A stretch of DNA of 15,023 bases, taken from assembly GCF_037658235.1 (NCBI RefSeq), contig NZ_JBBJLN010000017.1, forward strand, positions 1 through 15,023, in the 5' to 3' direction. A program made the position numbers and the translations under genes. The notes beneath the pieces are model-generated. The model was not told the origin of the DNA, searched no databases, and saw only the letters and a program-made list of their open reading frames with translations. Numbering within the stretch: the stretch's first letter is position 1; each line of letters opens with the position of its first letter. This DNA comes from Yunchengibacter salinarum. Lineage in GTDB: Bacteria > Pseudomonadota > Alphaproteobacteria > Sphingomonadales > Kordiimonadaceae. Below, piece after piece: positions 1-6,630 of this stretch.

Positions 1-162
1 GTTCGCCCGGATGCCGAACCGCGCCGCCACTGCCTTGACGGTGGCACCAGGCTGAAGGGTCTCCGCGACAATCTGCGCCTTCACCTCATCCGGCCAGCGC
101 CGTTGACCGGACGCGTATATCTCAACCCCCAGCGATCTGAGAAACGCATTTGTAGCACACAT
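1..162 (-). CDS. tnpA: IS66-family accessory protein TnpA, N-terminal part (cut by window edge)
   Basis: The first 54 codons of a TnpA-like protein are present. The protein reads from MCATNAFL into a Trp-containing helix-turn-helix region with RRWPDEVKAQIV at residues 21-32, ETLQPGATVKAVAARFGI at residues 34-51, then R-A-N at the window edge. This is the characteristic N-terminus of IS66 orf1 and IS3-orfA-like DNA-binding proteins. In IS66 elements TnpA, TnpB and the DDE transposase TnpC are consecutive; the latter two would lie left of position 1. The ATG at 162 has an AGGAG motif about 11 nt upstream on the minus strand, which supports this start. The overlapping minus-strand open frame at 122-367 is in a different frame and is not the gene. 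Confidence 0.8.
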   Translation of the reverse strand, partial: MCATNAFLRSLGVEIYASGQRRWPDEVKAQIVAETLQPGATVKAVAARFGIRAN

Positions 163-214
163 TGCGAAACGCACTCCTTGCCTGACAACAGGAACGGACT
201 CGCATCGCCCAAAA

Positions 215-247
215 CAAAATGAAAGGTGGGGGCCAGCTGGCGTTTAC
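215..247 (-). repeat. Probable terminal inverted repeat of the IS66 element
   Basis: Read leftward from 247, the sequence begins GTAAACGCCAGCTGGCCCCC and continues ACCTTTCATTTTG. It lies just upstream of the tnpA start and carries the GTAA tip typical of IS66-family ends. The partner repeat is outside the window, so its length cannot be verified. Confidence 0.55.
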
Positions 248-369
248 ACTATTTCGATGAACTGCTGGAACGCAGCTATAGCGATCTCCGCTTACAAAAC
301 CACACCGAACGCTTGGACAAGCGCTTCGATCTATACACCAAGATGAGCAAGGCCGAGAGGGCGGCATGA
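248..369 (+). pseudogene. 3' remnant of a gene truncated by the IS66 insertion
   Basis: From 253 (TTC) to the TGA at 367-369 an in-frame stretch of 38 sense codons runs, with the start FDELLERSYSDLRLQNHTER and the end MSKAERAA. It is hydrophilic and charged, with a probable amphipathic helix. In this frame the reading continues only into the IS end and meets a stop at 220-222, so the native 5' part was displaced to the far side of the element or lost. Its TGA overlaps the ATG of the next gene (ATGA at 366-369), a typical coupling of operon partners. This suggests that the block once had a further upstream member. I do not recognise the family from 38 residues. Confidence 0.5.
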
Positions 370-1055
370 CTTACAACAATGGTATATTAGTTATATTAGT
401 AGCTCCAACTCTAATGGCAATTGGGTTTCTTCGGGTATTTTTAATCAATGAGGAAATACAAAGCCGACTTAAATTTGCACAACAATACAGAGAGAACTTT
501 CTTAATTACTGCGGTAGTTTCGGAAAAGATAACAAAACCTACAACTATATTATACTTCACTTAAACAAAATGCAATTAGAACTGGGGTCAGCGGGAATAA
601 TATCGAAATTTAAACCGCCAGGCGCCAATTATATTGTTTCAAATGTGCCAGTCATTTCGCACCTTATCCCCGAAATCAGACGCCTTATCGACGAGAATGA
701 TCAATCTGGCATTGGAGTTTTTAATAGAATTATTGTCGATTACATGAAGACTGTCGATGAAATAATTCTTAGTCATATTGGCACGTTAGAGACAAAAGAT
801 GATACATATAAAAAAATGAAAAGAAATCCACTTATTTGGCTGCGCGAAGGGTCTGGTGTTATAATTTCTTTTCCGTTTTATGTATCGAGTATTTTTGGTA
901 TTTTTGGGAAAACATTTTTAGATTTATTGAAAGGAAATATTGTTTTTAATCTCATAAATCTAATTGCAGTCATCATAAGTATAGCATCAGGGTTGATGAC
1001 GTTGTTACTGGGATGGAAACGAACCCTTGAACTTATTACTTCATTTATAGGTTAG
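366..1055 (+). CDS. Small membrane protein of unknown function (229 aa), AT-rich
   Basis: No family is recognised. The protein has a hydrophobic N-terminal helix (about residues 6-26), a charged, mostly helical soluble region (about 27-160), and two hydrophobic helices at about 164-188 and 191-216. This implies three membrane spans and a soluble domain of about 130 residues. The ATG overlaps the stop of the truncated upstream gene (ATGA), with GAGAGG at 355-360 as ribosome binding site; the stop TAG is 24 nt before the helicase start. The gene is strikingly AT-rich (about one third GC by eye) between GC-rich neighbours and uses many ATA, TTA and AAA codons, a sign of recent transfer from a low-GC donor. 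Its position at the head of a nuclease/helicase operon makes a membrane effector or accessory role conceivable, but this is inference from context. Confidence 0.75.
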   Translation: MTYNNGILVILVAPTLMAIGFLRVFLINEEIQSRLKFAQQYRENFLNYCGSFGKDNKTYNYIILHLNKMQLELGSAGIISKFKPPGANYIVSNVPVISHLIPEIRRLIDENDQSGIGVFNRIIVDYMKTVDEIILSHIGTLETKDDTYKKMKRNPLIWLREGSGVIISFPFYVSSIFGIFGKTFLDLLKGNIVFNLINLIAVIISIASGLMTLLLGWKRTLELITSFIG

Positions 1056-1079
1056 TAAGAATCCGAAAGGCAGTTCACT

Positions 1080-3134
1080 ATGATAGCAGACAAACACGCC
1101 CCCTCCGTCTCCGTCACCTATGCGCAGACTGGCAGCGCGACCAAGTCGAACGAGCTTGGGATGCGGCCCATGCAGGAGCGGGCCTTTGAGAAGCGCGGGG
1201 AGCCCTATCTGCTGATCAAGTCGCCGCCGGCATCCGGCAAGAGCCGGGCGCTGATGTTCATTGCTCTGGACAAGCTGCACAATCAGGGCATCCGAAAGGC
1301 GATCATCACCGTGCCGGAAAAATCCATCGGTGCCAGCTTCAACGATGAGCCCTTGACCGAGTTCGGCTTTCACCATGACTGGCGCGTGGCGCCGAAATGG
1401 AACCTGTGCAATGCACCGGGGGAGGAAGGCAGCAAGGCGGCCTCTGTCGGCGCGTTTCTGGAAAGCGACGATCGCACCCTTGTCTGCCCCCATGCCACCT
1501 TTCGCAATGCGGTGGAAAAGTTCGGCGTGGCGGCGTTTGATGACTGCCTGATCGCCGTGGACGAGTTTCACCATGTCTCCGCCAACCCGGATAACAAGCT
1601 GGGCGCGCAACTGGCGGACCTGATCGCCCGCGACCGGGTGCATATCGTGGCCATGACCGGCTCTTATTTCCGGGGCGATGCGGAAGCGGTGCTGTCGCCG
1701 CAGGACGAGGCCAGGTTCGAGACCGTCACCTATACCTATTATGAGCAGCTCAACGGCTATAACTGGCTGAAAACGCTGGATATTGGCTATTATTTCTATA
1801 CCGGCCCCTATGCCGATGAAATTCTGGCCGTGCTGGACCCCGCCGAGAAGACGATCATTCACATCCCCAGCGTCAATTCCCGCGAAAGCACCAAGGACAA
1901 GATCAAGGAGGTGGAGCACATCATCGACGCGCTTGGCGATTGGCAGGGCACCGATCCCGAGACCGGCTTTCAGCTTGTGAAAACCGGTGATGGCCGCGTG
2001 CTGCGCATCGCCGATCTGGTGACCGACGATCCATCCAAGCGGGACCGGGTGTCCGCCGCGCTGAAAGACCCGGCCCAGAAGAACAACCGCGATCATGTGG
2101 ATATCATCATCGCGCTCGGCATGGCCAAGGAAGGGTTCGACTGGATCTGGTGCGAGCACGCCCTGACCGTCGGCTATCGCGCCAGCCTGACCGAAATCGT
2201 GCAGATCATTGGCCGCCCCACCCGCGACGCCGAGGGCAAGACCCGCGCCCGTTTCACCAACCTGATCGCCGAGCCGGACGCATCGGAAGACACCGTGGTG
2301 GATGCCATCAATGATACGTTGAAGGCCATCGCCGCCAGCCTGCTGATGGAACAGGTGCTCGCCCCGCGTTTCAACTTCACGCCGAAGAACGGGAACAGCG
2401 GCCCGGTGGACGGCTTCGATTACGGCGAAGGCGGTTATGACCCTGATAAGTGCAATATGGGCTTCAATGAGGAACAGGGCGCGTTCCAGATCGAGATCAA
2501 GGGCCTTGTCGAGCCGAAATCGGAAGAAGCCGAACGCATCTGTCAGGAGGATCTGAACGAGGTCATCACCGCCTTTGTGCAGGACAAGCCCACCATCGAA
2601 CAGGGCCTGTTCAACGAGGAAGTGGTGCCGGAGGAACTCACCCAGGTTCGCATGGGCAAGATCATCCGGGATCGCTACCCGGACCTGGATGCCGGGGATC
2701 AGGAGGCCGTGCGCCAGCACGCCATTGCCGCGCTCAACCTGACGCAGGAGGCAAAAGCGGCCGCCGCCGGGGCCGATACGGACACCGGGCACGCCGCGAA
2801 CACGGCGCTGATCGATGGTGTGCGGAAATACATCACCGATGTGCGGGAGCTGGATATCGACCTGATCGACCGGATCAACCCGTTTGGGGAGGCCTATGCC
2901 ATTCTTGCCAAAACCATGAGCGAGGAGAGCCTGAAGCAGGTTCAGGCGGTCATCGCTGCGAAAAAGGTCAGCATGTCGATTGAGGAAGCCCGCGAACTGG
3001 CGAAACGTGCGCTCAAATTCAAGCAGGAGCGCGGGCGGCTTCCCGCCATCACCGCCGCCGACGCATGGGAAAAGCGGATGGCCGAAGGCGTCGCCTATCT
3101 CGCCAGGGCGAAGGCGGAGGCCGCCAATGGCTAA
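1080..3134 (+). CDS. SF2 DExH-box helicase (684 aa), defence-associated type
   Basis: This is a probable ATP-driven nucleic-acid translocase. SF2 motifs are visible in order: Walker A SPPASGKSR at 48-56 (Lys54), motif Ia KAIITVPEKS, motif Ib LVCPHATF, DExH box DEFHH at 161-165, motif III AMTGS, motif V GMAKEGFDW at 347-355, and motif VI QIIGRPTR at 375-382 with both arginines. The layout resembles helicase subunits of type III restriction systems and the defence-island DEAD/DEAH proteins. The C-terminal third (about 430-684) carries no motif I recognise and is rich in charged helices. The start at ATG 1080 has GAAAGG 9 nt upstream. The stop TAA at 3132-3134 overlaps the GIY-YIG gene, which starts at 3127, so the two are probably translationally coupled and the products act together. 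Whether it unwinds DNA or only translocates cannot be told from sequence. Confidence 0.85.
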   Translation: MIADKHAPSVSVTYAQTGSATKSNELGMRPMQERAFEKRGEPYLLIKSPPASGKSRALMFIALDKLHNQGIRKAIITVPEKSIGASFNDEPLTEFGFHHDWRVAPKWNLCNAPGEEGSKAASVGAFLESDDRTLVCPHATFRNAVEKFGVAAFDDCLIAVDEFHHVSANPDNKLGAQLADLIARDRVHIVAMTGSYFRGDAEAVLSPQDEARFETVTYTYYEQLNGYNWLKTLDIGYYFYTGPYADEILAVLDPAEKTIIHIPSVNSRESTKDKIKEVEHIIDALGDWQGTDPETGFQLVKTGDGRVLRIADLVTDDPSKRDRVSAALKDPAQKNNRDHVDIIIALGMAKEGFDWIWCEHALTVGYRASLTEIVQIIGRPTRDAEGKTRARFTNLIAEPDASEDTVVDAINDTLKAIAASLLMEQVLAPRFNFTPKNGNSGPVDGFDYGEGGYDPDKCNMGFNEEQGAFQIEIKGLVEPKSEEAERICQEDLNEVITAFVQDKPTIEQGLFNEEVVPEELTQVRMGKIIRDRYPDLDAGDQEAVRQHAIAALNLTQEAKAAAAGADTDTGHAANTALIDGVRKYITDVRELDIDLIDRINPFGEAYAILAKTMSEESLKQVQAVIAAKKVSMSIEEARELAKRALKFKQERGRLPAITAADAWEKRMAEGVAYLARAKAEAANG

Positions 3135-4329
3135 CTCCCGGTTCACCGATGAGGATGACGCGCTGCTCGATGCGCTCGGCGTTGAGGTCGAGGCGGAGAA
3201 AAAGAAAAGCCTGTCTCCGCGGGAGGAGCGGATTATCGCCGGCTTCGAGGATATCCAGCGCTTTTACGACGAGCATGGCCGCGCACCGCAACACGGCGAG
3301 GACAATGACATCTTCGAGCGCATCTATGCGGTGCGGCTCGATCGCTTGCGCCAGTTGGAAGAATGCAGAACGCTTCTGGCGCCGCGCGACCATCAGGGCT
3401 TGCTGGCCGACACCCCCGGCGATGCCACCCCGGAAGAGGCCGAAATCGACGACGATGCCCTGCTGGAACAATTGGACATTGAAGGCGAAACAGCCCCCAT
3501 AACCGAGCTGAAGCATGTGCGATCCAGCGCGGAAAAGCGCGCCGCCGAGGAAATCGCGAACCGTCAGCGCTGCGAGGATTTCGAGACCTTCAAGCCGCTG
3601 TTCGCACAAGTGCAGGACGAGCTGGACCAAGGGCTGCGCGAAACCCGTGCCTTTGAACGAAAGGCCGAGATTGAACCGGGGAAGTTTTTCATCCTCGGCG
3701 GGCAAAAAGCCTATGTCGCGCATATGGGGGAGACGTTTCCCAATGAAAAAGGCCACATAGACGCGCGCCTTCGCCTGATTTTCGACAATGGCACCGAAAG
3801 CAATATGCTGATGCGCTCCCTGCAACGTGCGCTGCATAAAGATGAAGCGGGCCGCCGTATTACCGAACCTACAGCCGGGCCACTCTTCGCCGATGATCCG
3901 GCGGACGGGGATGAAGCAAGCGGAACGATCTATGTGCTGCGCAGCAAATCCGACCTGCCCGTGGTGAAAGAACACCGCGATGTGCTCCACAAGATCGGCG
4001 TGACCAGCGGCAAAGTGGAACGCCGCATCGCCAACGCACCAACCGACCCCACCTTCCTGTTGGCCGAGGTTGAAATAGTCGCAACTTATGAGTTATACAA
4101 TATCAACCGTACAAAACTGGAAACCCTGATCCACCGCGTTTTCGACCCAGCCCGCCTGGACATCAAAATCAACGACCGCTTCGGAAATCCGGTCGTACCG
4201 CGCGAATGGTTCCTGGTGCCACTTTTCGCAATTGATGAGGCTGTGGAGAAAATAAAAGATGGAACGATTGGGGAGTACCTTTACGATCCAAGCACCGCCC
4301 AAATAATAGAGCGAGACGATGCACATTGA
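3127..4329 (+). CDS. GIY-YIG family nuclease (400 aa), T5orf172/MUG113-like
   Basis: A C-terminal GIY-YIG nuclease domain spans about 266-385. The GIY half is I268-Y269 (IYVLRS), the YIG half is K289-I290-G291 (HKIGVTSG), the conserved arginine lies in VERRIANA (R299/R300), and the metal-binding glutamate is E332 in LETLIHR, followed by PREWF. All expected catalytic positions are present. Upstream lies a distinct conserved-looking segment at about 181-240 with EPGKFFILGGQ and FDNGTESNMLMRSL, seen in GIY-YIG proteins paired with DEAD/DEAH helicases. The first 130 residues are acidic and helical. The start at ATG 3127 is favoured by GGAGG at 3116-3120, six bases upstream; an open frame extends to 2980 but lies inside the helicase gene. 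The 3' end overlaps the OLD gene by 11 nt. It probably cuts DNA engaged by the upstream helicase; this is inferred. Confidence 0.85.
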   Translation: MANSRFTDEDDALLDALGVEVEAEKKKSLSPREERIIAGFEDIQRFYDEHGRAPQHGEDNDIFERIYAVRLDRLRQLEECRTLLAPRDHQGLLADTPGDATPEEAEIDDDALLEQLDIEGETAPITELKHVRSSAEKRAAEEIANRQRCEDFETFKPLFAQVQDELDQGLRETRAFERKAEIEPGKFFILGGQKAYVAHMGETFPNEKGHIDARLRLIFDNGTESNMLMRSLQRALHKDEAGRRITEPTAGPLFADDPADGDEASGTIYVLRSKSDLPVVKEHRDVLHKIGVTSGKVERRIANAPTDPTFLLAEVEIVATYELYNINRTKLETLIHRVFDPARLDIKINDRFGNPVVPREWFLVPLFAIDEAVEKIKDGTIGEYLYDPSTAQIIERDDAH

Positions 4330-6625
4330 TTTAGTGGAACTGGCAAATTTCAGAAAGTTGAAATCTGTCCGGGTTGGCATAGCCAACGAAACCACGGTGT
4401 TTGTCGGCGCCAATAACAGCGGCAAAACATCAGCAATGCTTGCGCTCCGCTACTTTTTGGTAGAGCGCGAAAGAGAACATTTCTCGCTCAATGATTTTAC
4501 TCTGGCGCATTGGCCTGCAATTAATCAAATGGGCCTTGATTGGGAGAGCGCAAAAAAAAAGGATCAGCCACTTCCATCCCCAAATTGGGGACCATTCCTC
4601 CCGTTTCTGGATGTTTGGCTTCACGCTGAAAAGAATGAAGCTCATTTCGTCCAAAAGCTGATACCCACGCTTGATTGGAATGGAGGACGGCTCGGCGTTC
4701 GACTTCGGCTCGAACCCAAAGACGCCGACCAACTCCAGAAAGATTATTTGAACGCTCGCGATGAGGCCCGCAGCATTGAGGCTGCCGACGAAGCCGCCGG
4801 GGATGGCAGGGGCGTAGATTCTCAGACAGCTATAGTTTTGTGGCCTCGTTCTCTGACCGACTTCATGCAGCGCCGTTTTGGCAGCCTGTTCACCGTTCAG
4901 TCTTACATTCTTGACCCCGAAAAGCTTGTTGACCCGGAGCATGGCGAAGCGAAGCCACAAGCCTTGCCTGCCGATCCCGTTCCCATCGGTAGTGAGCCGT
5001 TCCAGGGGCTCATTCGCATCGATGAAATCAGTGCACAGCGTGGCTTCGGCCAAGTCGATGGATTGAAAGACTTCGATGACGACGGCAGGTTATCTGGCTC
5101 AACTACCACACGGCGCATGTCAAATCAGCTTCGGCGTTACTGGAGTAAGCACCTAGACCCGTTCGAAAATCCTGACCCTCAAGACATTGAAGCGCTCAGA
5201 GCGATCGAAAAGGCGCAGCAGGCCTTTGATTCTCGGCTTAAGGATGGCTTTTCACCCGCCATCCAAGAAGTCGAAGGTATGGGTTATCCCGGCGTTACCG
5301 ACCCCAAGCTCAAAATTTCAACCCGCCTTAAGCCCGTTGATGGCCTTAATCATGACGCCGCCGTGCAATACGTGGTCACTGCGAACGATGGCGAAAAATC
5401 CATCGAACTGAACTTACCAGAGGATTCCAACGGTCTCGGTTATCAGAACCTCATTTCTATGATTTTCCGGCTTATGAGTTTTCGTGACGCTTGGATGCGC
5501 GTCGGAAAAGCGGCGACCGCAACAGAAACGCTTATTCCGCCATTGCATTTGGTTCTAATCGAAGAACCCGAGGCGCACCTTCACACGCAGGTCCAGCAGG
5601 TCTTCATCCGGCAGGCCTATAAAATTCTGCGCAAACACGACGTTCTTGGCAGCTCAAAGGCGCTTAAAACCCAACTTATGGTAAGCACTCACTCCAGCCA
5701 TATCGCGCACGAATGCGATTTTGACCACTTGCGATATTTCCGACGTCTTCCTGCCATTGGCTCGTCTGTTCCACTTTCTTGCGTTGTGAACTTGGGCACA
5801 GTTTTTGGGACAGATGTTGAGACGAAGCGCTTCGTTACCCGGTACATCAAGGTGACGCATTGCGATCTCTTTTTTGCTGATGCCGCGGTTTTCGTAGAAG
5901 GGCCGGCAGAACGGGTTTTAGTACCGTTCTTTGTGCAAAATCACCCCGAACTTGAGACGCTTCACGAGTGCTACATCACTTGGCTTGAGATCGGCGGAAG
6001 CCACGCCCATCGGCTCAGACCCCTTGTCGAACACCTTGGCCTTACCACTTTGATTATCACCGACCTCGATGCTTGCGATGCCGAAGGCAAGAAGGCCGTG
6101 CCCCGACGCGGTGCTGACCTTTCAACGCGAAACCAGACACTTAAAAGTTGGTGCCCAAACAACAGCGATTTGGACGCTCTGATGGACCTGAACGCACACG
6201 CGAAAAGCATTTGGTACAAGGAGCAGCGCTTTTCCGTTCGGGCCGCTTACCAGTGTCCTGTCGAAATCAATTTCCAAGGTAGTAAAGCCGAAGCGTTGTG
6301 CAATACGCTGGAAGATGCTTTGGTCATGGAGAACCAAGCTCTTTTTGTTGCACATACGGGCACCGGGCTTTGGGCAAAATTCAAGACCGCGATCGAGCAA
6401 AGCAGCGACTTGGGGGCTTTGAGTAAGGCGATCCTCAAAGTCCTAGACAACGGCGGCAAAGCTGAATTCGCCCTCAACCTCTTGGAACTTGAAAATCCGA
6501 AGGATTTGCGACCGCCATTCTATATTCGAGATGGATTGACTTGGCTTATTGAGCAGCTAAAGGAAAGACAGCAGGATTTGGGCATAGCTTCTCCAGTATC
6601 GACCGAAAATTCGGAGGAGCAGTAG
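4319..6625 (+). CDS. OLD-family ATP-dependent endonuclease, class 2 (768 aa), GajA-like
   Basis: This is an ABC-type ATPase fused to a TOPRIM nuclease, the architecture of OLD nucleases and of GajA in Gabija anti-phage systems. The Walker A is GANNSGKT at 30-37. A signature-like SNGLGYQN lies at 370-377. The Walker B is IEEPEAHLH with E415/E416, and the H-loop STHS is at 456-459. The TOPRIM part has VEGPAE with E527 and E531, and TDLD with D582 and D584, so the metal-binding acidic residues are intact. At 768 aa it is longer than the roughly 580-aa GajA prototype; the extra length includes an insertion at about 130-300 between the ATPase motifs. The start overlaps the end of the GIY-YIG gene by 11 nt and the stop is 5 nt before the UvrD gene. 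Class 2 OLD proteins are defined by a neighbouring UvrD-like helicase, as found here. GC content is lower than in the preceding two genes. Confidence 0.9.
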   Translation: MHIDLVELANFRKLKSVRVGIANETTVFVGANNSGKTSAMLALRYFLVEREREHFSLNDFTLAHWPAINQMGLDWESAKKKDQPLPSPNWGPFLPFLDVWLHAEKNEAHFVQKLIPTLDWNGGRLGVRLRLEPKDADQLQKDYLNARDEARSIEAADEAAGDGRGVDSQTAIVLWPRSLTDFMQRRFGSLFTVQSYILDPEKLVDPEHGEAKPQALPADPVPIGSEPFQGLIRIDEISAQRGFGQVDGLKDFDDDGRLSGSTTTRRMSNQLRRYWSKHLDPFENPDPQDIEALRAIEKAQQAFDSRLKDGFSPAIQEVEGMGYPGVTDPKLKISTRLKPVDGLNHDAAVQYVVTANDGEKSIELNLPEDSNGLGYQNLISMIFRLMSFRDAWMRVGKAATATETLIPPLHLVLIEEPEAHLHTQVQQVFIRQAYKILRKHDVLGSSKALKTQLMVSTHSSHIAHECDFDHLRYFRRLPAIGSSVPLSCVVNLGTVFGTDVETKRFVTRYIKVTHCDLFFADAAVFVEGPAERVLVPFFVQNHPELETLHECYITWLEIGGSHAHRLRPLVEHLGLTTLIITDLDACDAEGKKAVPRRGADLSTRNQTLKSWCPNNSDLDALMDLNAHAKSIWYKEQRFSVRAAYQCPVEINFQGSKAEALCNTLEDALVMENQALFVAHTGTGLWAKFKTAIEQSSDLGALSKAILKVLDNGGKAEFALNLLELENPKDLRPPFYIRDGLTWLIEQLKERQQDLGIASPVSTENSEEQ

Positions 6626-6630
6626 GCCGG

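Larger units (their letters stand above)
1..247 (-). mobile_element. IS66-family insertion sequence, one end (rest lies left of the window)
   Basis: This is the tnpA-proximal end of an IS66-like element, read on the minus strand. It is recognised by the start of a TnpA-type helix-turn-helix protein and by a terminus that reads inward from 247 as GTAAACGCCAGCTGGCCCCC, matching the GTAA start typical of IS66 ends. IS66 elements usually duplicate 8 bp of target; the bases at 248-255 (ACTATTTC) would be one copy, but the other lies outside the window. The flanking sequence at 253-369 is an interrupted host gene. The family call rests on recognising the protein and the end sequence. The exact boundary at 247 is inferred. 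Confidence 0.75.

Noticed and set aside
122..367. Minus-strand open frame over the IS end
   Set aside because: Wrong frame relative to the recognisable tnpA and crosses the IS boundary into the truncated gene.
2980..3126. Upstream extension of the GIY-YIG gene
   Set aside because: Lies within the helicase gene, and a good ribosome binding site precedes the ATG at 3127.
1041..3146. Long open frame on the minus strand opposite the DExH helicase
   Set aside because: It mirrors GC-rich codon structure of the helicase gene, whose motifs are intact on the plus strand; no family features in the minus-strand protein.
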